In this document: positions 27,759 through 35,269 of the stretch, piece by piece
Layout: each line of letters opens with the position of its first letter
How positions within the stretch are numbered: position 1 is the first letter of the stretch
Assembly: GCA_964398215.1 (NCBI GenBank)
Contig: CAYNNP010000002.1
Coordinates: 1-64,000, forward strand
Origin: CAYNNP01 sp964398215
Lineage (GTDB): Bacteria > Planctomycetota > Planctomycetia > Pirellulales > Pirellulaceae
DNA: 64,000 nucleotides
Direction of reading: 5' to 3'
Position numbers and translations under genes: made by a program
The notes under the pieces: generated by a model
Told to the model about the DNA's origin: nothing
The model's input: the letters and a program-made list of their open reading frames with translations, nothing else
The model's database searches: none

Positions 27759-28028
27759 GTCGAGTTTGCAGTGGCAAATCAGGGCAAAGCACTTTTTCAA
27801 TCTGAGTTGTTGGTAGATTAGCGTCGCGATACAGCGCGTGAATGAATCACTCTCCCGCTGGGCGAGTCGGGCTCTCAGGCCCGGAGAGGGCCCTCCCCGG
27901 CCGCTACCGCGTCCGACCCTCCCGCAAACGGGAGGGTGAACAAAACATCGCAATATCAAAACCTAACACACCGAACTACTTTTGTCGGGCGCGTCAGGAG
28001 TGCCCGACCTACTTTGGAAAAGTGGTGT
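27759..28028. repeat. Convergent intergenic region with dispersed repeat units and GC hairpins
   Basis: Unit A (27780-27819, cagggcaaagcac...gttggtagat) and unit B (27984-28022, gtcgggc...gcccgac then ctactttggaaaag) both recur in the same order at 58726-58766 and 58802-58834. Unit B forms a 7 bp stem. Between them lie a hairpin at 27916-27937 (accctcccg / cgggagggt, loop caaa) and a smaller one at 27868-27883. The region separates convergent genes, so the hairpins may also end transcription. Confidence 0.7.
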
Positions 28029-29276
28029 TTACCAACTAAGTGTGCCGGTACTTTGTCCGAACTGGTTGGTTTTCAGCCCAGCGTTTTCTAGCATCGTCAA
28101 AAATAGGTTGCACAGTGGCGTGCCCTTTTCTTTGGCAACGTATTGGCCATGGTTGAAGCCGCCGCCAGCCAAAAAGACGGGCAAGTTCCTGGCGTGGTGT
28201 GCGTTCGCATTGCCAAGATTGCTGCCGAACATGACAGATGTGTTGTCCAGCAAACTTTTACCAATCTCCTGCTTGGATTTTAGGTTGCCGAGCAAACTGC
28301 CGAAGCATTCAACGATTTCGCGTTCGATCTTTTCTAGCTGCGCGATTTTGGATTCGTTTTGCCCGTGGTGCGAAAGGTTATGGTGATTGCCGGTAACGCC
28401 AGCGACTTTTGGCACAACATAGTGATCTTGGATCATGATGCTGACGATTCGCGTTGAATCGGACTGGATCGCGAGAGGCACCAAGTCCATTAACAGCTGA
28501 GCGCGGCCAATGATGTCGGCGGTGTCTTGAATGTCTTTGGGTTGAGAAGCGTCTACTGCGGGTTTGGGCTTGTCCATCCAACCTTGTGCGGTGGCGATGT
28601 TCTGTTCGGCATCCCGAATCGATTGCATGAAGTCGTCCAGCAGTTGATTGTCTGTCTGGCTGGCCTTGCGTTTCAGTGATTTGGTCTGCGAACCCAGTTC
28701 ATCCAGGATGCTTTTGCCATCCACCAGGTTCTGTTTCTGTCGCCGCACCTCGCTTGGTTTTCCTTGCAAAAACATTTGGGCGAACAGGTTCGCGGGACTT
28801 GTTTGCGCCGGAATCATCACGCCGCCGCTAGTGTAGGACTGGCTTTGCGGTTTGATTGTGCCCAGCGAGATAGATGAGAAACGCGTTTGATTGCCAATTT
28901 GTTTGGCAGCTAGTTGATCAACCGAAATCGTATTGCGAAAACCACCCATGCCTGGTTTTCGAGCTGCTGTGAGGAACGTGATTTCGCTGTCGTGCGGTTG
29001 GCGTCCGGTTTGGTCTTCATGCTGGAGCCCACTAAAGAGAGTGAAGTCGTCGCGATGATCCGACAACAATTTCAGGTAAGGCGTTTCTTCGTAAGCTTGA
29101 CCGGGCGTTTTGGGCCATAGGTTTGGTGGGTGCAAGCCGAGCGCGGTGCAAATGAAGACCATTCGCTTGGGCGGTGCGGTTCCTGCGGCGAGTGCTGGCG
29201 ACATGGATTCCATGAATGGTAGCGCGAGCGCGACGCCAGATGACCGCAATAAAGTTCGGCGTGTGATTTTTGTCAT
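28029..29276 (-). CDS. DUF1552 family exported protein
   Basis: This 415-residue protein begins with a twin-arginine signal (TRRTLLRSSGVALALPF). ATG at 29276 is chosen because it puts that signal at the N-terminus; the frame is open to 29423. The DUF1552 signature parts are RMVFICTALGLHPPNLWP, TLFSGLQHEDQTGRQPHDSEITFLTA and GGFNHGQYVAKEKGTPLCNLFLTML. DUF1552 proteins are nearly always encoded beside DUF1592-type cytochromes in planctomycetes, as here, 10 bp downstream of one. The biochemical role is not established. Confidence 0.92.
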   Translation of the reverse strand: MTKITRRTLLRSSGVALALPFMESMSPALAAGTAPPKRMVFICTALGLHPPNLWPKTPGQAYEETPYLKLLSDHRDDFTLFSGLQHEDQTGRQPHDSEITFLTAARKPGMGGFRNTISVDQLAAKQIGNQTRFSSISLGTIKPQSQSYTSGGVMIPAQTSPANLFAQMFLQGKPSEVRRQKQNLVDGKSILDELGSQTKSLKRKASQTDNQLLDDFMQSIRDAEQNIATAQGWMDKPKPAVDASQPKDIQDTADIIGRAQLLMDLVPLAIQSDSTRIVSIMIQDHYVVPKVAGVTGNHHNLSHHGQNESKIAQLEKIEREIVECFGSLLGNLKSKQEIGKSLLDNTSVMFGSNLGNANAHHARNLPVFLAGGGFNHGQYVAKEKGTPLCNLFLTMLENAGLKTNQFGQSTGTLSW

Positions 29277-29286
29277 GATTGTGTTG

Positions 29287-31695
29287 CTATTTGTTGCGGA
29301 ATAACCGGCTTTGAATGATGGCGTGTAGGATGTCTTTGATCCCATAGTCTGTTTTAGCTGACTGCAGCAAAATCGATTCAATTTCGCTGCGATCGGCGAA
29401 TTGAATTTCTGCACCAGTCGCATAGACAGTCAATTGCGAGATAAAGTTTTTGGCAACTTGTTCTTTTCGATCCATCAAGTGCTTTTTGAATTCAATGATG
29501 CCAGTGAATCGATTGCCATCGGCAGTAACGCCACTTGAGTCAACTTTCTTGCCAGGCATCGGCGGCGGCTTGAATGTAAAACCAGCAAACGTCTGTTCGC
29601 CAGCGGAAACACGGTAGTAGTCGCGAAACCCGCCGATTGGATCGAAGCTTTCCAATGCAAATCCAGGTGGGTCAATGTGCTTGTGGCATTGATTGCACGT
29701 TTCCATGTCGCGATGGGCCGCCAGGATTTCGCGAATCGTTGTCTTGCCACGCGTATCAGGTTCGATCGATCCGATATCGGGTGGTGGCGGCGATGGAGGT
29801 GTTCCCAGAAAATTGCTCAGCACAAAGTTGCCACGAGTGACTGGCGAGGTCGTCGTGCCATTTGCGGTTGTTTTTAAAATAGCGGCTTGTGTTAGCACTC
29901 CACCGCGCGGGCTGTCGTTGGGAAATGTAAACTTGCGAAAGTGTTGGCCTTTGACATTTTTCAACCCGTAGTGCTTGGCCAATCGGCGATTCAGAAATGT
30001 GAAGTCTGAATCAATCAGGTTTGTCAAACTCATGTTCTCTGCGATCAAATGCTGAAAGAACAGTTGGGTTTCTTGAGGAATTGCATCGCCGAGCAGTTCG
30101 TCGAATTCGGGATAGAGCCCATCATCTGGCGACGTGACATTGACTTTATAGAGCCGGAGCCACTGGCCAACAAAATCGGTAACGAATCGCTTGGATTTTG
30201 GATCGGCCAGCATGCGATCGGTTTGTTCGGCCAAGACTTTGGGATCCGATAGTTTACCTTCGTCGGCCAGCGTCCTAAGTGTTTGGTCCGGTAGGCTCAT
30301 CCACAGAAAGTAGGAAAGTCGACTTGCGAGGTCGTGGTCATCCAATGGGCCAGGTTCGCCACCAAACAAAAGAAATGCGGGCGAGCTGAACAATGATCGC
30401 AATGAGACGCGTGCTGCGTCGACAATTGGCCTGCCTTCTTTGATCGCTGGTTCAGCAAGCTTTACAAAAGACTGAATCTCTGCCTCGCTCACGTTTCGGC
30501 GGAGAGCTCGAGGCCCAATGTTGCGAATGATTTTTTCAATGTGCTCAAGCTTTGGGCCTGTCGCAGTGACTTTGACTTTCTGGTCATTTTGCAATCCGAT
30601 CCGCAAGCCGTTCAATACAAATTTGGTGCTCGCTGGTGGCCACGAATCGACTAACGGCCCTTCAACGGATTGCGACATGATTGCCAAACCACGGCCTTTA
30701 TAGTTCTTTGAACTGCCCGCGGCGGCTAGTTTCTGATACGGGGATTGCCCCTCGATGTCGAAGGTCAGGTACGGAACGTCACCAGGTTTGAGTGACGTTT
30801 CGACGATGATTGTTTGTGGCTCGAAAGATTGGAGGTCCACAGATTTCGCAAGTCTCGCATTGCCGTTGTTTTCTTTGACAATGATCTTCGCTGTTATGGG
30901 AGTCTCGGATTGATAGGCTGCGGCGACAGCTTTCAATCGGTACCTGCCGGGTGCAGGAATCGCAAAAGTGAACTGTGTTAAGTAATCAATGTCACTGAAC
31001 AACACGATGCCGTCACCAAACTTTAGTTTTCGAGTGACACTGCCGCCCAAGCTGAGTGGTTTGTCATGCCATTCGTCGAGTCGTTCATATTTCGTATTGA
31101 TCACTCGATACGGGTTGGTGCCCAATGCGATTGCACGATCCAGAGCTTCATCGGCGGTCTTGAGATAATTTTCAAGGTGGACTGCAGAGATTCTTTGGTA
31201 CACGCCCACGGTTTCGAAACTCCCCGATTCAACTTCATCGGGAATCAAATTCGTCAACGGACCGTCGATCAGCAGTAGATCTTGTAGCGTGTAGTCAAGT
31301 TGGCGTTTGGTGAGCCGGCGTGTAGGAACCCGTCCATGTTTTTGTTGTTCAGCGCGACTGGCCGCTGTCAAATTCTTTTTCAATACACTGAGTGTCGTAT
31401 TTAATTCATCTTTGCCGGGGCGTTTCTCGGATGCAGGCGGCATTTCGCCATTCTGCACGCGGTCAAAAATCTTTTTCCAGATGGGAAACGCGTCCTGTTT
31501 AGAAAGATCGTGGTCGAGCGATGTGACATCGAGGCCTGACTCCGTCTGCTGGTCGTGGCACTGCACGCAGTGTGCTTGCAAGAATGGATCGACAGCGGCT
31601 TGGAACGTTTGGTCCGCAGCTGATACAGAAAACGCAATCAAGATCGTAGCGGTCGCGATCATCTTGGCGGCGAACAGCCGTTTATCGATTTGCAT
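29287..31695 (-). CDS. Planctomycete cytochrome: DUF1587/DUF1592/DUF1588/DUF1585 protein
   Basis: This 802-residue protein is exported (signal AAKMIATATILIAFSVSAAD) and has an N-terminal haem site HCVQCH in a PSCyt-type cytochrome domain with the partner Met in GEMPPASEKRPGK. The later parts match DUF1587 (RRLTKRQLDYTLQDLL), DUF1592 (LASRLSYFLWMSLPDQTL), DUF1588 (PRGGVLTQAAILKTTANGTTTSPVTRG) and DUF1585. A second CNQCH motif (METCNQCHKHIDPPGF) sits in the DUF1588 part. The family is assumed to be a large redox enzyme acting outside the cytoplasmic membrane; the substrate is unknown. Its 5' end overlaps the upstream gene by 14 bp. Confidence 0.92.
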   Translation of the reverse strand: MQIDKRLFAAKMIATATILIAFSVSAADQTFQAAVDPFLQAHCVQCHDQQTESGLDVTSLDHDLSKQDAFPIWKKIFDRVQNGEMPPASEKRPGKDELNTTLSVLKKNLTAASRAEQQKHGRVPTRRLTKRQLDYTLQDLLLIDGPLTNLIPDEVESGSFETVGVYQRISAVHLENYLKTADEALDRAIALGTNPYRVINTKYERLDEWHDKPLSLGGSVTRKLKFGDGIVLFSDIDYLTQFTFAIPAPGRYRLKAVAAAYQSETPITAKIIVKENNGNARLAKSVDLQSFEPQTIIVETSLKPGDVPYLTFDIEGQSPYQKLAAAGSSKNYKGRGLAIMSQSVEGPLVDSWPPASTKFVLNGLRIGLQNDQKVKVTATGPKLEHIEKIIRNIGPRALRRNVSEAEIQSFVKLAEPAIKEGRPIVDAARVSLRSLFSSPAFLLFGGEPGPLDDHDLASRLSYFLWMSLPDQTLRTLADEGKLSDPKVLAEQTDRMLADPKSKRFVTDFVGQWLRLYKVNVTSPDDGLYPEFDELLGDAIPQETQLFFQHLIAENMSLTNLIDSDFTFLNRRLAKHYGLKNVKGQHFRKFTFPNDSPRGGVLTQAAILKTTANGTTTSPVTRGNFVLSNFLGTPPSPPPPDIGSIEPDTRGKTTIREILAAHRDMETCNQCHKHIDPPGFALESFDPIGGFRDYYRVSAGEQTFAGFTFKPPPMPGKKVDSSGVTADGNRFTGIIEFKKHLMDRKEQVAKNFISQLTVYATGAEIQFADRSEIESILLQSAKTDYGIKDILHAIIQSRLFRNK

Positions 31696-32800
31696 GTTGC
31701 ACCATCACCTTTGCTTCGTTCTCATCGATCAGACCATCTTTGTTTGTATCGACATCATCAAAGTAAGGCTTCAGTTGATCGCTTGCCTCGCTTTTGCCAA
31801 TCTTGCCGTCCAGATTCTTGTCCATGAATCCTATCAATTGCTTAGCCGTGTAGTTCAGCTTTTTCTTTGGCGGTGTGTCCGCGGTGGCATCGGCGATTGT
31901 TTTTGAATCTAAGTACTTCGCCAGCTTGGTTGCTTCCTGGAAATCGATTTTCTGATCGCCATTCAGGTCATACTTCGCAAAGTACAACTGCAGATCCTCT
32001 GGTGCTTCGTCCCTGTCTATGCTTCCGTCCTGATTTTTGTCGTGCGATTTAATGAAGCCAGTGACGGCGGCGATGGCAGCTTTGGTTGCAGGCGTCTCCT
32101 GGCCGGATCCATTCTCGGTTTTTTTGTTCAGCGAAATCTCAGTTGCTACATAGACGAGAGTTAGTTTTTGCGCAGCGATCTTGATCACGCGTTTGTGCGG
32201 TAATTGAAGGTCACCTACTGGCCGGAAATTCGAAAAGCTGACGGTCATGCCCGACGCCGTGTACCCGACCAGATGATGTGTTTTGGTGTCGAGAAAGAAC
32301 TCCATAGTACTGCCATGAAGCATCAGTACATTGCAGGTTTTGCCCTCGAAGTCCTGTTTACCTTTGGCGTAGAAAGCCGCTGGGCTGTGTATGGAAGAAA
32401 TATGAGCAATCACACTGACCGAATTTGTAAGTTTTCTAAGTTCAAATTCGCCATTAGGAATCTGAGATTTGCCTGTCGCGGTGTCCTCCCTGAAGCCGCT
32501 TTTGGCGTCCCATCGGGCCTTCTGTTCAAAGCCGATGAGATTCAGTTTCGTGTGTCCGCTTTTGTCTTTGATGTTCAGAAACTCGGAGGCTGTTCCGCTG
32601 GCTGGGCCAAATGCGCTGGTGCCGCTGACTTTGAAGCGAGAGCTGATTGTCTGAATTGCTTCGATCGCCTTTTGGCCACCTACTGCTTTTATGTGTTGCT
32701 GAACTAGGTTCGTTTCCGCATTGACAACCATGGGAACTGAAAAAAAGAAAGCTGCAACAACGAAGCGAACTTGGAGGCGCGACGGGAAAATGGTTGGCAT
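31682..32800 (-). CDS. Secreted protein with LolA-like region and four EF-hands
   Basis: This 372-residue protein has a signal peptide (FVVAAFFFSVPMVVNA). Residues about 28-235 resemble the 'outer membrane lipoprotein-sorting' fold (HIKAVGGQKAIEAIQTISSRF and beta-strand repeats). The C-terminal part carries four EF-hand loops: DKNQDGSIDRDE, DLNGDQKIDFQE, DKNLDGKIGKSE and DTNKDGLIDENE, each with complete calcium ligands. It is first in a three-gene operon with the DUF1592 cytochrome and the DUF1552 protein and overlaps the next gene by 14 bp. A calcium-dependent partner of that redox pair is a reasonable inference. Confidence 0.85.
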   Translation of the reverse strand: MPTIFPSRLQVRFVVAAFFFSVPMVVNAETNLVQQHIKAVGGQKAIEAIQTISSRFKVSGTSAFGPASGTASEFLNIKDKSGHTKLNLIGFEQKARWDAKSGFREDTATGKSQIPNGEFELRKLTNSVSVIAHISSIHSPAAFYAKGKQDFEGKTCNVLMLHGSTMEFFLDTKTHHLVGYTASGMTVSFSNFRPVGDLQLPHKRVIKIAAQKLTLVYVATEISLNKKTENGSGQETPATKAAIAAVTGFIKSHDKNQDGSIDRDEAPEDLQLYFAKYDLNGDQKIDFQEATKLAKYLDSKTIADATADTPPKKKLNYTAKQLIGFMDKNLDGKIGKSEASDQLKPYFDDVDTNKDGLIDENEAKVMVQHANR

Positions 32801-33108
32801 AGAACGATTTGCAGGTGCGTAGGAGTCTGATTATTGTTCGGTGTGTATTGTACAAACTCCCAATCCGCTAGCTCGTATTGCTTTGTAACTTACAGCACTA
32901 ACTAGCACGCTATCGGCAATCAACGAGCCGATATTTGTAGCTACAGGCAGGGTGAGAGCATTTTGTTGTCTTGGGTTAACTGGCAGGCCGAGAAATGGGC
33001 AGTCGGAAATCTGAAAAGGGAAACAATACGCTTGGATTTGGGTATACTGGAAAGGCAAATGAAATCTCACTTTGGTTCAAGACCTTTCGCGCCTGGGCAC
33101 CCATTCGA
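32801..33108. other. Divergent intergenic region
   Basis: This 308 bp region lies between the minus-strand EF-hand operon and the plus-strand zinc-ribbon gene, so both promoters should be here. I see no RNA gene. An open frame on the plus strand from 32995 merely extends the next gene upstream and has no family support. Confidence 0.4.
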
Positions 33109-34160
33109 ATGACACAAAATCAAGTTGTCACATGTCAGTCTTGTAGGTCAAGTCTCAAGGTTCCCGGTGGTGCTGCCAAAGTTCGTTGTCCAAAATGCAG
33201 TGGGGTTATTCAGGTAGGGCAACAAGTCGCAAGTCCGAATGCTGCTCCGAGCATTGATCGTCCGCCTGCTGAAAATCCGATCATTCGATGTCCCGCCTGT
33301 ACCAAGAAACTGCGTTTACCAAACGGAGCTGCGGGCAACACGATTCAGTGCCCAAGTTGCATGGCGAAGATTCGCGCGCCAGGGCAAGCACAACCGCAGC
33401 CTAGTCAGGTGCAGCCGGTTAAGGTAGCGCCCACGCAGCCGATACAAGTGCAACCCGTTCAGGTGCAACCACAAAGCGCTCCGGCGCCGGTGGTCAGTGC
33501 GACACCAATTGGTCAGCCCGGCGGCTTTCATGGTCAACCTTCCATGGGTGCGGCGAGACCCGGCGCCCCACAGTCACCCTACGCTCAGCCATCGCCCTAC
33601 GCNNNNNNNNNNNNNNNNNNNNNNNNNNNNNNNNNNNNNNNNNNNNNNNNNNNNNNNNNNNNNNNNNNNNNNNNNNNNNNNNNNNNNNNNNNNNNNNNNN
33701 NNGTGCGGCGAGACCCGGCGCCCCACAGTCACCCTACGCTCAGCCATCGCCCTACGCGACGCAGCCATCACCCTACGCTACGCAGCCATCGCCGTATGCG
33801 ACTGGGCGAGCATCCGGGATGTCGCCAGGTTTGATCTATGGGATCGTTGGCGCGGTTTGTTTTGTATGCTGTGCAATCCCCTTTTTGGGCGCGTTCGGTT
33901 TGATTTTCTGTATCCTGGGGGTTGGCGTTGTTTCCTCCATCGCAGGGATTTGGATCCTGGTCCTGGCATTTCAAGATGATACGACACAAGGGGTTCTTGC
34001 GCTGTTGGTTCCCTTCTATATTTTGATCTACATGATCAACAACTGGGACTACGTCAAGCAACCTGGTGTGATGTACGTTGCGAGTTTGATTGGGATGCTA
34101 TCGGGAGTCACAGGATTCGGTGTTTGCATTGCGATCACTGCGGCAATCTCGATCGCATAA
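33109..34160 (+). CDS. Zinc-ribbon membrane protein (crosses a false gap)
   Basis: The N-terminus has two LSD1-like zinc ribbons: CQSCRSSLKVPGGAAKVRCPKC and CPACTKKLRLPNGAAGNTIQCPSC. A Pro/Gln-rich linker follows, with QPSPY repeats, and then four hydrophobic helices in the C-terminal part (YGIVGAVCFVCCAIPFLG and onward, ending AITAAISIA). The 100 N at 33603 appear to split it. The 55 bp before the gap equal the 55 bp after it, and removing the duplicate plus N brings both halves into one frame ending at 34160. The function is unknown; similar ribbon-plus-membrane proteins are common in planctomycetes. Confidence 0.8.
33548..33757. repeat. Duplicated 55 bp contig ends around a 100 N run (false gap)
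   Basis: Bases 33548-33602 equal 33703-33757 (beginning gtgcggcgagacccggcgcc), separated by 100 N (33603-33702). The adjacent sequence is a QPSPY-coding tandem repeat. Removing 155 bases (55 + 100) shifts the downstream frame by two and restores one continuous reading frame. Confidence 0.88.
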
Positions 34161-34239
34161 CGTCAGTCGCAGTGAACCAAGGTTTCCGAGTGATGTACCC
34201 AAACCCGAGCATATCTTTTGCCAAGGACAGTCGGTTGAC

Positions 34240-35247
34240 ATGAGGCACGCATTGGTTACCGGAGCCTCCGGATTTATCGGAAATCACTTGGTAAAACAGT
34301 TGTCCGATCGTGGGACGAAAGTCACATGCTTGGTGCGACCAACGACAGAAGTTGATCGTTTGAAAGAAATGGGAGTTGAGTTTGCCGTTGGGAATGTAAC
34401 GGAATTGGATTCGGTTCGCCGTGCCTTAAGCGGAACTGATATCGACACGGTTTTTCACTTGGCCGGTTTAACCAAGAGCTTGCGTTCCGAGCAGATGATG
34501 CATGCTAACCGCGAGGGCTGCCGATGTGTGGCGGCCGCGTGTGCAGATGCTGAGTCAGCGCCACGGTTGGTTGTTGTTTCTTCGCTAGCAGCTGCGGGGC
34601 CTGACCCAAAGAATGAAGAGCGGGATTCCGCCAAAGCCTACCCAACCGTTTCGGCGTATGGTGCCAGCAAACGTGCGGGTGAAGTTGCAGCGATTGAATT
34701 CGCCAGCAAAGTCCCGATGACGATTGTGCGACCGCCAATCGTACTGGGGCAAGGCGACCGTGAAGGTTTGACGATGTACCAATCGATTGATCGATACCGG
34801 TGCCACTTGGTTCCTTGCTTGAGCGACAAACGGTACTCGGTTATCCACGCGACTGATCTGGCGAACGCGTGCATCGCCGCTGCGGAGAATGGAAAACGCA
34901 TCCTGAACGCCGATTCAGCGCAGGGGGTTTACTTTGCTGCCGCGGACGAGGTCTATACCTATGCTGGATTAGGCCGGGCGATTGCCGGTGCACTGGGGCG
35001 AAAGGTATTGAACATCCGGTTTCCCTCGCCAGCTGTTTGGGTCGTGGCGGGAGTCAGCGAAGCAGTCGCTAGACTACGAGGGAAGGCCAGCTTATTGAAC
35101 TTGGACAAAGCACGTGAAGCAACAAGTGTTTCATGGACTTGCAATGCCAACGAATTGAAAAACGACACTGGCTTTAAACCCGCCGTGCCGTTCGTCGACA
35201 GGCTCAGTGAAACAGTCGATTGGTACCGAAAGCACGATTGGCTATGA
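34240..35247 (+). CDS. NAD(P)-dependent extended SDR epimerase/dehydrogenase
   Basis: This 335-residue protein has a Rossmann start HALVTGASGFIGNHLVKQL (GxxGxxG), an acid-base set with Ser in VVVSSLAAAG and the YxxxK motif YGASK, and a typical NDP-sugar epimerase family C-terminus. Substrates could be a nucleotide sugar or a steroid-like/hopanoid ketone; the sequence does not decide. ATG 34240 is selected because the Rossmann motif should be near the N-terminus; the frame is open back to 34090. It is convergent with the histidine kinase gene. Confidence 0.9.
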   Translation: MRHALVTGASGFIGNHLVKQLSDRGTKVTCLVRPTTEVDRLKEMGVEFAVGNVTELDSVRRALSGTDIDTVFHLAGLTKSLRSEQMMHANREGCRCVAAACADAESAPRLVVVSSLAAAGPDPKNEERDSAKAYPTVSAYGASKRAGEVAAIEFASKVPMTIVRPPIVLGQGDREGLTMYQSIDRYRCHLVPCLSDKRYSVIHATDLANACIAAAENGKRILNADSAQGVYFAAADEVYTYAGLGRAIAGALGRKVLNIRFPSPAVWVVAGVSEAVARLRGKASLLNLDKAREATSVSWTCNANELKNDTGFKPAVPFVDRLSETVDWYRKHDWL

Positions 35248-35269
35248 ATCGTTCTCGATAGGCCAAAAG

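Noticed and set aside
27842..28039. Small plus-strand gene in the repeat-rich intergenic region
   Set aside because: It is formed by GC-rich hairpins and repeat unit B, with no recognisable protein.
33819..34160. Independent small membrane protein gene
   Set aside because: Collapsing the duplicated 55 bp ends joins it to the zinc-ribbon frame; it has no convincing ribosome site of its own.
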